The position numbers and the translations under genes are program-made. Shown piece after piece: positions 10,170 through 19,500 of a stretch of DNA of 48,487 bases; the first letter of the stretch is position 1, and each line of letters opens with the position of its first letter. Location: NCBI GenBank assembly GCA_902801415.1, contig CADCIK010000020.1, positions 1 to 48,487 of the forward strand. Reading direction: 5' to 3'. Source of the stretch: an uncultured Lachnospiraceae bacterium. Lineage in GTDB: Bacteria > Bacillota > Clostridia > Lachnospirales > Lachnospiraceae. The notes beneath the pieces are model-generated. The model did no database searches. It was not told the origin of the DNA and saw only the letters and a program-made list of their open reading frames with translations.

Positions 10170-11096
10170 TCAGTTGCCGAGGATCTCTTTCTCCAGCTGA
10201 TCGAAGTCATACTGATTCTGCTCAAACTGATTGAAAGGATTGGCGGAGGGCTTGACACCCGAAATGCCTCTGCGGCCCTTGCCAAACCCGGAAGCGGCGC
10301 GTTCTGCCTGCTTGGGAGTGGTAATGCCGTGCTCCGCCCAGTTGACAGCGACTTTTTCTATGTAGCGGAAATCCTTCTTGCCTCTGTCTATGCAGTACTG
10401 AAGCAGATAATCGATCAGCGCGTCTGAAAAATGAAGCTGTTCTGATATATAGTATACGGACTCCACTTCACTCGGCGCAAGGGGTTTGCCGATATACTGT
10501 TCGATCACGAACAAAAGCTGGGCGCGTTTGGCGCTGCTGCGGAAAGCTTCGACAGAAGCGGCGTCGGGATGCCTTGCGGAAACCTTAGGAGAGGCCAAAG
10601 AAGTGCTCTCCCGCTCAACCAAGGGAGAAGCGGCTGGAGCCGTTTCCTTAGCAGCAGTGTGCTGCGAAGGAATAGCCATGGGCTGAAGCCTGGGCATAGC
10701 GGGCATCGAAGACGCCGGATCCGCATAGGAGGACTGCATTGCAGCCGCACTGCCTGCAGGCTGCTGCGCCTCTTCCCGTCTGACGGCCGGATAGGCCGGA
10801 GTATCAACACGGGGAGTGAGCATGTGCAGGGACAGGAGTTCTCCGCTGTTTCCGTATTCAAACGCGATCAGACCGCGGCTCTCCCAATAGCGGAGAGAGC
10901 GCAGTACTTCTTTCTCTGTATGATTGAACTGGTCCGCCATGTCGCTGATGCTGGTAGGCCTTCCGGCGTTCATCATGCGAAGAAGGTAGAGATATACCTT
11001 GAGCTGTGCGTCATTGGCGTCCTTCATGTATTGATCGATGAATAAGTTGGAGATCAGAGTCGATCCCCTGTCGTTTTCGCTGTAGACCGTGAACAC
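10170..11096 (-). CDS. DnaD-domain replication initiation protein
   Basis: DnaD-family proteins act with the helicase loader in replication initiation and restart. I place the start at GTG 11096 (308 residues). It follows a GGGAGG site and begins MFTVYSENDRGSTLISNLFI, the usual DnaD N-terminus; the longer upstream frame is Cys/Arg-rich and unconserved. The N-terminal winged-helix domain is about residues 1-95. A low-complexity Ala/Pro/Ser linker follows (about 100-190). The C-terminal DnaD/DnaB_2 domain (about 205-275) contains the YIEKVAVNW signature. Its promoter is preceded by a cluster of DnaA-box-like sites. Confidence 0.88.
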   Translation of the reverse strand: MFTVYSENDRGSTLISNLFIDQYMKDANDAQLKVYLYLLRMMNAGRPTSISDMADQFNHTEKEVLRSLRYWESRGLIAFEYGNSGELLSLHMLTPRVDTPAYPAVRREEAQQPAGSAAAMQSSYADPASSMPAMPRLQPMAIPSQHTAAKETAPAASPLVERESTSLASPKVSARHPDAASVEAFRSSAKRAQLLFVIEQYIGKPLAPSEVESVYYISEQLHFSDALIDYLLQYCIDRGKKDFRYIEKVAVNWAEHGITTPKQAERAASGFGKGRRGISGVKPSANPFNQFEQNQYDFDQLEKEILGN

Positions 11097-11246
11097 TTCA
11101 CGAACCTCCCGTTTCCCCCGGCAGAAAGCACAGTCTGCTCCTGTATTTTGAAGCAGACAACAGCTCTGCGCTGTAATCCGTATATCGTAAGACCGCCGCA
11201 GGCCGATCCGGCCCATGGCGATAGTATGGCAAATTTTGATAAATGC

Positions 11247-11255
11247 AGTATAACA
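11247..11255 (-). promoter_or_regulatory. Extended -10 promoter of the dnaD-dnaI-prs unit
   Basis: On the minus strand TGTTATACT forms an extended -10 element (TATACT at 11247-11252). A TTGACT lies only 13 bp upstream, too close for a standard -35. The site sits about 150 bp before the DnaD start codon and directly downstream of the DnaA-box cluster. Confidence 0.5.
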
Positions 11256-11283
11256 CAGGCATGAAAGTCAAGAAATGGTCATA

Positions 11284-11460
11284 TTATCCATAAAATTTCC
11301 GGCGCTCCCGAATGACCGGTCTGCGGGCAGGATTGTGGATAATGTGGACAACATGGAAACATCTCCTGAACACCCTTTATTAAGGACTATTCAGGAGATG
11401 AGGATATCCACATTCAGGATCACCGCATTTTGTGGGGATGATGTGGAAAAGTGCGGATAA
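11284..11460. promoter_or_regulatory. Cluster of DnaA-box-like sites upstream of dnaD
   Basis: Six 9-mers match TTATCCACA perfectly or with one mismatch: 11284-11292 (+, TTATCCATA), 11334-11342 (-, perfect), 11343-11351 (-, TTGTCCACA), 11404-11412 (+, ATATCCACA), 11442-11450 (-, TTTTCCACA) and 11452-11460 (-, TTATCCGCA). Two pairs are abutting or nearly so. A perfect 10-bp inverted repeat (CATCTCCTGA, 11360-11369, and TCAGGAGATG, 11391-11400) lies in the middle. The cluster lies between the murC stop and the dnaD promoter. Confidence 0.8.
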
Positions 11461-11465
11461 GAAGG

Positions 11466-12854
11466 TCAGGAAACCAGATCTGCGCCGACTTCATTGATGT
11501 TTCCGGCGCCCATGGTTATCACCAAATCACCCGATTGGCAATTTTGCAGAAGATAATTTTCAATTTCTTCGAAAGTATCCAGGCACAGGCAGGGATGGCC
11601 CAGCGCTTCGATCTTTTCGGCCAGTGTATGGGAGCTGATCCCGAGAGTGTCGGTCTCTCTGGCCGGGTAGATCTTGGCCAGGATGATGTGATCGGCCAGC
11701 GTGAGCGCCTTCGCGAAATCATCCATAAGTGACTTGGTCCTTGTGTAAGTGTGGGACTGGAACACGCAGTAAAGCTCTTTGTGCGGATAGTTGGACGCAG
11801 TCCGGAGTGTCGCCTCGATCTCTGTAGGATGATGCGCGTAGTCATCAATGACTGTAAAGCCGTTTCTCGTGCCGAGCACCTGGAAGCGTCTCTCTGTTCC
11901 TGTGTATTTCTTCAGCGCGGCGGCTGCGTCGTCACGGGAAATGCCGAGACGGTCCGCGGCAGCGACGGCCGCCATGGAGTTGAACACGTTGTGCTCGCCG
12001 GGAACACTGAGGGAGATCTCCTGCCTTTTCACGCTGCCGTCACTCTCGCGGGAGCAGAGCGTATAGGTGGGATAGGCCAGCTTGTTGTAGCGGATATCCT
12101 CAGGCCAGTAATCGGCGCTGCTGTCGGGACCGTAGAGAATGACGTCGCACGAAAGACCTTCCGTGATCTCGTTATAATCGGGGATCTGCGCGTTGATGAT
12201 CAGCGCGCCGTCCTCCGGGATGAGCTGCGCAAACTTCCTGAAGGAGCGGCGGATATCTGCAAGGTCCTTGAAGAAGTCAAGATGATCCTCATCGATATCC
12301 AGGATGATGCCGATTCCGGGGAACATGTCGAGGAAACTGTTGGTGTACTCACAGGCTTCCGCGGCAAAATAGGAACTGTTTCCGATCCTTACGTTTCCGC
12401 CGATGCTGTCCAGGATCCCGCCGATCGAGAGTGTCGGATCTGTGCCTGCTTCCATGAGGATCTCGGAGATCATGGAAGTGGTGGTCGTCTTGCCGTGTGT
12501 GCCGCTGATCGCGACGGGATCTTTATAACCGCGCATGATCTGTCCCAGCAGAACGGATCTTGTTATGTGCGGAATATCGTTTTCCATGACAGCAATATAT
12601 TCGGGATTGTCGGGGCGGATCGCCGCAGTGAACACTACCAGATCGATGTCCGGCGTGATATTCTCCTTCTTCTGTCCGATGATGACGTGAATGCCGTCTG
12701 CGGCAAGAGCATCCGTGAGCGCGCTCTGCGCCCTGTCCGAACCGGAGACCTGAAAGCCTCTGCTCTTAAGTATTCTTGCCAGACCGCTCATGGAAATCCC
12801 GCCGATCCCCGAAAAATAGACGTGGATCGGGGTGTTGAAGTCGAGCTGAATCAT
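11466..12854 (-). CDS. murC: UDP-N-acetylmuramate--L-alanine ligase
   Basis: MurC adds L-Ala to UDP-MurNAc with ATP hydrolysis, the first amino-acid step of peptidoglycan precursor synthesis in the cytosol. The 462-residue protein has the N-terminal nucleotide fold with FSGIGGISMSGLA, the Mur-ligase P-loop GTHGKTTTTSM (118-128), the central motif DEDHLDFF, and the C-terminal domain with DDYAHHPTEI and VFQSHTYTRTKSL. The start at 12854 follows AGGAGG. It lies upstream of the DnaA-box region and reads towards it. Confidence 0.97.
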   Translation of the reverse strand: MIQLDFNTPIHVYFSGIGGISMSGLARILKSRGFQVSGSDRAQSALTDALAADGIHVIIGQKKENITPDIDLVVFTAAIRPDNPEYIAVMENDIPHITRSVLLGQIMRGYKDPVAISGTHGKTTTTSMISEILMEAGTDPTLSIGGILDSIGGNVRIGNSSYFAAEACEYTNSFLDMFPGIGIILDIDEDHLDFFKDLADIRRSFRKFAQLIPEDGALIINAQIPDYNEITEGLSCDVILYGPDSSADYWPEDIRYNKLAYPTYTLCSRESDGSVKRQEISLSVPGEHNVFNSMAAVAAADRLGISRDDAAAALKKYTGTERRFQVLGTRNGFTVIDDYAHHPTEIEATLRTASNYPHKELYCVFQSHTYTRTKSLMDDFAKALTLADHIILAKIYPARETDTLGISSHTLAEKIEALGHPCLCLDTFEEIENYLLQNCQSGDLVITMGAGNINEVGADLVS

Positions 12855-12887
12855 AGGCCCTCCTTTTAAATGTATTAGTCTTGCATA

Positions 12888-12916
12888 ATTATAAAGTGTG
12901 CATCAAATGATGTCGT
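12888..12916 (-). promoter_or_regulatory. Possible murC promoter
   Basis: On the minus strand TATAAT (12888-12893) has ACGACA (12911-12916) 17 bp upstream. The -35 matches only in GACA. Confidence 0.45.
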
Positions 12917-13063
12917 TCGTATCATACAATAAGATATTGGACAAGTCAAAGGCATGGACAATTGTTTGGAAAAACAGCAAAATATCTGGGAATAAAACGA
13001 AATATTGTACAAAGTAGAACAATTTGCTAAATAGAATGTACAGTTTCTTTTCTCAAGGCTGTG

Positions 13064-13072
13064 TGTTATAAT
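13064..13072 (+). promoter_or_regulatory. Extended -10 promoter of glgC
   Basis: TGTTATAAT is a perfect extended -10 element (TATAAT at 13067-13072), 67 bp upstream of the glgC ATG. The -35 region (13044-13049) is poor. The preceding 200 bp are AT-rich and contain two similar 11-mers, ATATTGGACAA (12934) and ATATTGTACAA (13002). Confidence 0.6.
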
Positions 13073-13139
13073 ATGCTTGATAAATTGTATACGTAATAAT
13101 GTATATAGTTTGTGCCAAAAACATACCAGAGGTGGCAAC

Positions 13140-14417
13140 ATGATAGTAAAGAAAGAGATGATCGCTATGCTGTTGGCAGGCGGCCAGGGAAGCAGACTGG
13201 GTATTCTTACATCAAACATGGCCAAACCGGCGGTATCATTCGGCGGAAAGTACAGGATCATTGACTTCCCGCTGAGCAACTGTATCAATTCAGGTGTGGA
13301 TACGGTCGGCGTTCTTACGCAGTATATGCCTCTTCGACTCAATACGCATGTTGGTATCGGGATTCCGTGGGATCTTGATAAGAATGTGGGCGGTGTTTCG
13401 GTTCTCTCTCCTTATGAGCAGATCAGCCATACGGAGTGGTACACCGGTACTGCAAACGCGATCTATCAGAACCTTGCTTATATGGAAAGCTTCAATCCCG
13501 ATTACGTGCTTATTTTGTCGGGAGATCATATCTACAAGATGGATTACGAAGCTATGCTTGATTTCCATAAGGAAAACAATGCGGATGTGACCATCGCTGT
13601 CATGCCGGTCCCTATGGAAGAGGCAAGCCGTTTCGGAATCATGATCACGGACGAAGACAAGAAGATCGTGGACTTTGAGGAGAAGCCCGCGCACCCGCGC
13701 AGCAATCTGGCATCTATGGGAATCTACATCTTTAACTGGAAAGTTCTCAAGGATTCGCTGATCTCCAACAAAGAGCAGCCCAATCTTGACTTCGGAAAAC
13801 ACATTATTCCGTATTGCCGCGACAATGGATCTCCTCTCTATGCGTATGAGTTTAACGGATACTGGAAGGATGTCGGGACTCTGACTTCCTATTGGGAAGC
13901 CAATATGGAGCTTATAGACATCGTTCCGGAATTCAACCTGTACGAGGAGTACTGGAAGATCTACACCAAGAGCACATCCAACGTGCCGCAGTATTTTGGC
14001 CCTGAAAGCGCGGTGGAGCGGACGATCATTGGTGAAGGAACGGAAATTTTCGGCAGAGTTTACAACTCTGTCATTGGCTGTGATGTGACGATCGAGCGAG
14101 GCGCTGAGGTCAGGGATTCGATCCTGATGAACGGAACTCACGTCGGAGCGGGCTGCAGGCTGCATAAGGTCATTGCGGCTGAGAACGTCACGATCGGGGA
14201 AGGGGCTGCCCTGGGTGAAGGCTATGACATTCCCAATGACACCAGACCTGACATTTATCGAGAGGGTATCGTAACACTGGGAGAAGGCACGGTAGTTCCG
14301 AAAGGGGTCAGCATCGGAAAGAATGTCATGATTTCCGGTGAAACGACGCCGGAGGATTATCCCGGCAGCAGGCTGGAAAGCGGCAGAACTCTGGTGAAAG
14401 AAGGTGACGTGCAATGA
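13140..14417 (+). CDS. glgC: Glucose-1-phosphate adenylyltransferase, catalytic subunit
   Basis: It makes ADP-glucose from glucose 1-phosphate and ATP for glycogen synthesis. I start at ATG 13140 ([20 protein letters not shown]; 425 residues), behind AGAGG; the extra upstream codons are leader. Motifs are the nucleotide-binding [42 protein letters not shown] and VDFEEKP. The left-handed beta-helix domain follows from about residue 300, with [18 protein letters not shown]. It overlaps glgD by four bases (ATGA), so the two subunits are translationally coupled. Confidence 0.96.
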   Translation: MIVKKEMIAMLLAGGQGSRLGILTSNMAKPAVSFGGKYRIIDFPLSNCINSGVDTVGVLTQYMPLRLNTHVGIGIPWDLDKNVGGVSVLSPYEQISHTEWYTGTANAIYQNLAYMESFNPDYVLILSGDHIYKMDYEAMLDFHKENNADVTIAVMPVPMEEASRFGIMITDEDKKIVDFEEKPAHPRSNLASMGIYIFNWKVLKDSLISNKEQPNLDFGKHIIPYCRDNGSPLYAYEFNGYWKDVGTLTSYWEANMELIDIVPEFNLYEEYWKIYTKSTSNVPQYFGPESAVERTIIGEGTEIFGRVYNSVIGCDVTIERGAEVRDSILMNGTHVGAGCRLHKVIAAENVTIGEGAALGEGYDIPNDTRPDIYREGIVTLGEGTVVPKGVSIGKNVMISGETTPEDYPGSRLESGRTLVKEGDVQ

Positions 14418-15532
14418 GGGCAGTAGGAGTTATCTTAGCCGGCGGCAACAGCAGAAGAATGAAGGAATTGTCCAGGAAAAGGGCAGTTTGCGCGATGCCT
14501 GTAGCAGGCAGTTACCGCAGTATTGACTTTGCTCTGAGCAACATGGAGCATTCCCGAATTCAGAAGGTTGCGGTCCTGACACAGTATAATTCCAGAAGTC
14601 TGAATGAACATCTGGCATCGTCCAAGTGGTGGGATTTCGGGCGAAAGCAGGGAGGAATGTTCCTCTTTACTCCCTCCTTTGCAGACGCTAACAGTCAGTG
14701 GTACCGTGGAACAGCTGACGCGATCGCGCAGAATATCGGTTTTCTGAAGACATCGCATGAGCCCTATGTTGTGATCGCCTCCGGCGATTGTGTCTACAAG
14801 ATGGACTACAACGAGGTGCTCGAGTATCATGTCGCAAAGAGAGCGGATATCACTGTTGTGGTCAAAGAAATGCCGGAAAGCTTTAATGTGGAACGGTATG
14901 GAACAGTGCAGATGGATGCGGACGGCAGGATCCAGGAATTTGTGGAGAAACCTGTGGTCGCGCAGTATAGTACGATTTCATGTGGAATATATGTGATCAG
15001 GAGGAGACTGCTGATCGAATTACTGGAGAAAAGCATGGAAGAAAACCGGTATGATCTGGTTCAGGATATCCTCATCCGATACAGAGGCCTGAAGAAGATC
15101 TACGGTTATAAGCTGCACAACTATTGGAGCAATATCGCAACTGTTGAGGATTATTACAGGACAAACATGGATTTTCTGAATCCGGAGATCAGAGATTATT
15201 TCTTCAAACAGTATCCCGAAGTTCACTCGAAGGTCGCGGACCTTCCTCCCGCCAAATACAATGTGGGAGTACATATCAGGAACAGTCTGCTTTCAAGCGG
15301 CTGCATAGTGAACGGAACGGTAGAGAATTCTGTATTGTTCCAACAGGTCTATGTTGGCAATAATTGTGTAATTAGGAATTCCCTCATATTGAATGATGTT
15401 TACATCGGAGACAATACCATCATTGAGAACTGCGTCGTGGAGAGCGGCGGCACCATTCAGGCCAATTCCTGTTACAAAGGTGAAAATGGTATAAGGATCG
15501 TAGTGGAAAAGGGCGAACGTTATACCATTTAG
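14414..15532 (+). CDS. glgD: Glucose-1-phosphate adenylyltransferase regulatory subunit GlgD
   Basis: GlgD is the non-catalytic partner that forms a heterotetramer with GlgC in Firmicutes. The 372-residue protein keeps the fold ([48 protein letters not shown]). The substrate motif is altered: where GlgC has [10 protein letters not shown], GlgD reads [10 protein letters not shown]. The C-terminal beta-helix contains repeated hexapeptides ([20 protein letters not shown]). It directly follows glgC. Confidence 0.94.
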   Translation: MRAVGVILAGGNSRRMKELSRKRAVCAMPVAGSYRSIDFALSNMEHSRIQKVAVLTQYNSRSLNEHLASSKWWDFGRKQGGMFLFTPSFADANSQWYRGTADAIAQNIGFLKTSHEPYVVIASGDCVYKMDYNEVLEYHVAKRADITVVVKEMPESFNVERYGTVQMDADGRIQEFVEKPVVAQYSTISCGIYVIRRRLLIELLEKSMEENRYDLVQDILIRYRGLKKIYGYKLHNYWSNIATVEDYYRTNMDFLNPEIRDYFFKQYPEVHSKVADLPPAKYNVGVHIRNSLLSSGCIVNGTVENSVLFQQVYVGNNCVIRNSLILNDVYIGDNTIIENCVVESGGTIQANSCYKGENGIRIVVEKGERYTI

Positions 15533-15546
15533 AAATGGAGAACGCT

Positions 15547-15748
15547 ATGCAGGTGACGGATGTAAGAGTTAGAAGAATTGCCAAAGAAGGCAAGATGAAG
15601 GAGCAAAAAATCAGCTGATGGTGAGTATAGAGACATCGCTCATCCCATCAATACAGAGACCAGAGCAATGCTGGAAAGCATTATTCTGGAAGAGTATGAG
15701 AAAAGTGCATTGCAGGAGGATAACTTCGCTACAGGTACGACAGCATAG
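15547..15748 (+). pseudogene. spoVG: spoVG with an internal deletion and frameshift
   Basis: SpoVG is a small RNA-binding regulator that in Bacillus affects septation and sporulation. The gene starts MQVTDVRVRRIAKEGKMK at 15547. It then shifts frame near 15601 and stops early. In another frame the sequence continues SKKSADGEYRDIAHPIN and ends EEYEKSALQEDNFATGTTA at the TAG 15746-15748. The missing middle corresponds to the SITLDxxFVVHDIRVIxGxxGLFVAMP block, about 30 codons, so I infer a loss near 90 bp. Both ends are well conserved, so the lesion is recent or artificial. It follows glgD by 14 bp behind GGAG and ends at a strong terminator. Confidence 0.9.
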
Positions 15749-15789
15749 CAGAGCACAGCGTCTTTTATCTGAATATGGAAAATGGGACA

Positions 15790-15828
15790 GTATCGCTGCA
15801 GACCGTAAAGGTTTGCAGCGATACTTTT
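15790..15828 (+). terminator. Terminator behind spoVG
   Basis: A 15-bp stem (GTATCGCTGCAGACC at 15790-15804 with GGTTTGCAGCGATAC at 15810-15824, one G-T pair) has a 5-nt loop and is followed by TTTTCTT. Confidence 0.9.
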
Positions 15829-15829
15829 C

Positions 15830-15859
15830 TTGACGATAGATATATACTTGTGGTATGTA
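15830..15859 (+). promoter_or_regulatory. Promoter of pth-mfd
   Basis: TTGACG (15830-15835), 18-bp spacer, TATGTA (15854-15859). It begins immediately behind the spoVG terminator and 58 bp before the pth start. Confidence 0.5.
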
Positions 15860-15916
15860 AGGAAATACGCGGCGCGGTGCCGCGTCAGAACAGTATTATT
15901 CGAAACGGAGATCAAG

Positions 15917-16564
15917 ATGGACACTTACTATGTAATCGCAGGACTCGGCAATCCGGGACGCAAATATGACGGATCCAGACATAATGTCGGCTTCTGTGTG
16001 ATCGATGAACTGATCGACCGGTACACTATAAGCGGACCGGTGCACTTTGGCAGATCCATGATCGGAAAGGGGACCATAGGAGGACAGAAAGTGATCCTGA
16101 TGAAACCCCTCACATATATGAACCTGAGCGGCGAAGCGGTCCGGGAGGTCTGCAGCTACTTCAAGGTGGATCACCACAGCCATCTCATCGTGATCTCTGA
16201 TGACATCGATCTTCCTGTAGGCCACCTTCGGATCCGCAGGAAGGGAAGCGCCGGCGGCCACAACGGGCTGAAGAATATCATTCAGCACCTGGGAGACAAC
16301 GAGTTTACCAGGATCCGGATCGGCGTCGGCGGAAAGCCGGACCCGTCCGCAGACCTGGCCAACCATGTTCTGGGTCATTTTTCAGGTGATGATAGGGCCG
16401 TCATGGAGGAGACTTACAAGAAGGCGGCAGACGCGGTCGTATGCGCCCTTGAAGAAGGCCCTGACAGAGCGATGAACCTCTTTAACACGAAGAAGGAAAA
16501 GAAAAAGAATGTCAACACTAACAGCCCCGCTGAAGGAGTCGGAGAATTACAATCGAATAGTTGA
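15917..16564 (+). CDS. pth: Peptidyl-tRNA hydrolase
   Basis: Pth frees tRNA from peptidyl-tRNAs dropped by ribosomes. I start at ATG 15917 (MDTYYVIAGLGNPGRKYDGS; 215 residues). It has GLGNPG, the catalytic RHNVGF (H22), the KPLTYMNLSG motif, SDDIDLPVG and KGSAGGHNGLKNI. The conserved fold ends near residue 195 (DRAMNLFN). A Lys/Asn-rich tail follows and runs 56 bp into mfd in a different frame, an unusually long overlap. Cotranscription with mfd is common in Firmicutes. Confidence 0.96.
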   Translation: MDTYYVIAGLGNPGRKYDGSRHNVGFCVIDELIDRYTISGPVHFGRSMIGKGTIGGQKVILMKPLTYMNLSGEAVREVCSYFKVDHHSHLIVISDDIDLPVGHLRIRRKGSAGGHNGLKNIIQHLGDNEFTRIRIGVGGKPDPSADLANHVLGHFSGDDRAVMEETYKKAADAVVCALEEGPDRAMNLFNTKKEKKKNVNTNSPAEGVGELQSNS

Positions 16565-19500
16565 CGCACTTTCTGTGGGCCCGGTCAGTGTTTTGACAGA
16601 AGGATGCGCGGAGGCGCAGAAGCTTCACCTGATCTACGCCCTGTCCAGGGAAGAGTCCCTCGCGGCAGCAGCGAGATTCCGCCTGATCGTGACCTACAGC
16701 GACCAGAGAGCCAGGGAGATCCAGGAGGCATATCGTTTCTATGACAGGAACACTGTGCTGTTTCCGGCCAAAGACCTGATCTTTTACCAGGCGGACTTAA
16801 GGGGCAGGGAGCTGGATACAGAGCGGATCCGATGCCTCAGGCGCCTGATGGAAGGCCGGCCCGCGACGGTGGTCACCACGTTTGCAGCGCTGATGACGCC
16901 GCAGGTGCCTCTGGATGTATTGGAGAAAAGCGTGCTGGAAGTGAGAAAGAGGGGAGAACTCTCGCTCACGGAGACGGCAAAGCGCCTGGTCTTTCTCGGC
17001 TATGAGAAGCAGTATCAGGTCGAGAAGCCGGGCCAGTTCGCGATCCGGGGTGATATCCTGGACATCTTCGAGCTGACAGAGGAGAACCCTTACAGAATTG
17101 AACTGTGGGGCGATGAGGTGGATTCGATCCGGTCTTTTGACGTGCTCAGCCAGCGGTCGATCGCCAAGCTGGAGTCGGTCAGGATCTATCCCGCGACGGA
17201 AATGATCCTGTCGGACAGAAGGCTCATGGACGGGCTGGACAGGATCCGCAAGGAAGAGAAGGAGCTGGAGAAGCGCTGGCGGGATGAAAACCGCACAGAG
17301 GAGGCGCACCGCCTCAAGACGACGGTCGCGAAGATGGAAGAAGAAGCTGTGGAATGGAAGCAGTTCAGCGCGCTTGAAAGCTATATCCATTATTTCTATC
17401 CGCTGACAGAGAATTTTCTCCATCTGTTCCCCAAGCGGACGACGACTATCTATCTGGATGAGCCTTACAGAGTGCACCAGCACGCCGGCGCGGTCGAGAC
17501 GGAATTCCGCGAGAGTATGGCCAGCCGGGCGGAGAAGGGCTATGTGCTGCCCGGTCAGATGGCGCTTCTTGCAGGCTGTGAGGAAGTGACTGCCCAGATG
17601 CTGGGGTACCGGTGTGTTGGCCTGGCAGGTCTTGCAAACGGCTGCGGCTGGATGGAGCCGGACCTTACCGTTTCGATCCACGCAAAGACCATGTCTCCGT
17701 TTAACAAGAGCTTTGACGCCCTCGAAAAGGACCTTGCGACTTTCAAGAAGAAGGGTTACAGGACAATCCTGATCTCTCCCTCGAGGACCAGGGCCAGGAG
17801 GCTGGCGCAGGACCTGACGGCGGACGGACTCATCGCGTTTTACAGTGAGAATCCGGAACGCAAGCTGGAACCCGGCGAGATCATGACCTATTACGGCCAG
17901 ATCCGCCAGGGATTTGAATATCCGTCCATCGGGTTCGCGGTCATCGCGGAGTCCGATATCTTCGGCACGCAGAGCCGGAAGAAGACCAAAAAGAAGAAAT
18001 ATGAGGGCGAGCAGATCCAGGCCTTCTCCGAGTTGAAGGTGGGCGATTACGTGGTCCATGAGGATCACGGTATCGGCATCTACAGGGGTGTGGAGAAGAT
18101 CGAGGTCAATCACATCGCCAAGGACTATATCAAGATCGAGTACGGCGGAGGCGGAACGCTCTATGTTTTGCCGACGGAGCTCTCTGTCCTGCAGAAATAC
18201 GCGTCCGCGAGTGCCGCAAAGCCCAAGCTCAACAAGCTCGGCACGCAGGAATGGGCCGGCACCAAGCGCAAAGTCAAGAGCGCGGTGGACGAGGTCGCAG
18301 AGGACCTCGTGCAGCTGTACTCGGCGCGCCGGGAGAAGAAAGGGCATCAGTTCGGCCCCGACACAGTATGGCAGAAGGAGTTCGAGGAGATGTTCCCCTA
18401 CGAGGAGACGGACGATCAGCTCACTGCCATCGAAGAGACCAAGAAAGACATGGAGAGCGACCGGATCATGGACCGCCTGATCTGCGGCGACGTCGGCTAC
18501 GGCAAAACAGAGATCGCCGTCAGGGCCGCTTTCAAGGCCGTGCAGGAGGGCATGCAGGTGGCTGTTCTCGTCCCCACGACCATCCTTGCGCAGCAGCACT
18601 ACAACACCTTCTGCGAGAGGATGCGCAGATATCCGGTCACTGTCGGTATGCTTTCCCGCTTCCGCTCTTCCGCGGAGCAGAAGCAGACTATCAAGGAAGT
18701 CTCCCAGGGACTCTGCGATATTGTTATCGGCACCCACAGACTTCTGTCCAAGGACGTCAAGTTCAAGAACCTGGGTCTTCTTGTCGTGGACGAGGAGCAG
18801 CGCTTCGGCGTGACCCACAAAGAAAAGATCAAGAAGATGAAGGAAAATGTGGACGTTCTGACCCTCTCCGCGACGCCGATCCCGCGAACCCTTCATATGA
18901 GCCTTGTGGGGATCCGAGACATGACGGTTCTGGAGGACGCGCCGGAAGGGCGTGTGCCGATCCAGACCTACGTCATGGAATACGATGAGGAGATGGTCAG
19001 GGAGGCGATCCTTCGTGAACTCTCCCGCAAGGGACAGGTATACTATGTCCACAACAAAGTTCATGACATTGAGGATGTGACATTCCGCCTGCAGCAGCTC
19101 GTGCCGGAGGCCAATATCGTCTACGCGCACGGCCAGATGAAGGAATCGGAGCTGGAGAAGATCATGTATGATTTCATTAATGGTGAGATCGACGTGCTGG
19201 TCTCCACGACCATTATCGAGACAGGTCTGGATATTTCCAACGTCAATACCATCATCATTCATGATTCGGATAAGATGGGACTGTCGCAGCTGTATCAGCT
19301 GCGCGGACGTGTCGGCCGGAGCGGCCGCACGGCATACGCCTTTTTGATGTACCGCAAGGACCGGATGCTTCGCGAGGTCGCGGAGAAGCGGCTCCGCGCC
19401 ATCAAGGAGTACACGGATCTGGGCAGCGGTTTCAGGATCGCAATGCGCGATCTCGAGATCCGCGGCGCCGGAAGCGTCCTTGGAAGGGCGCAGCACGGCC

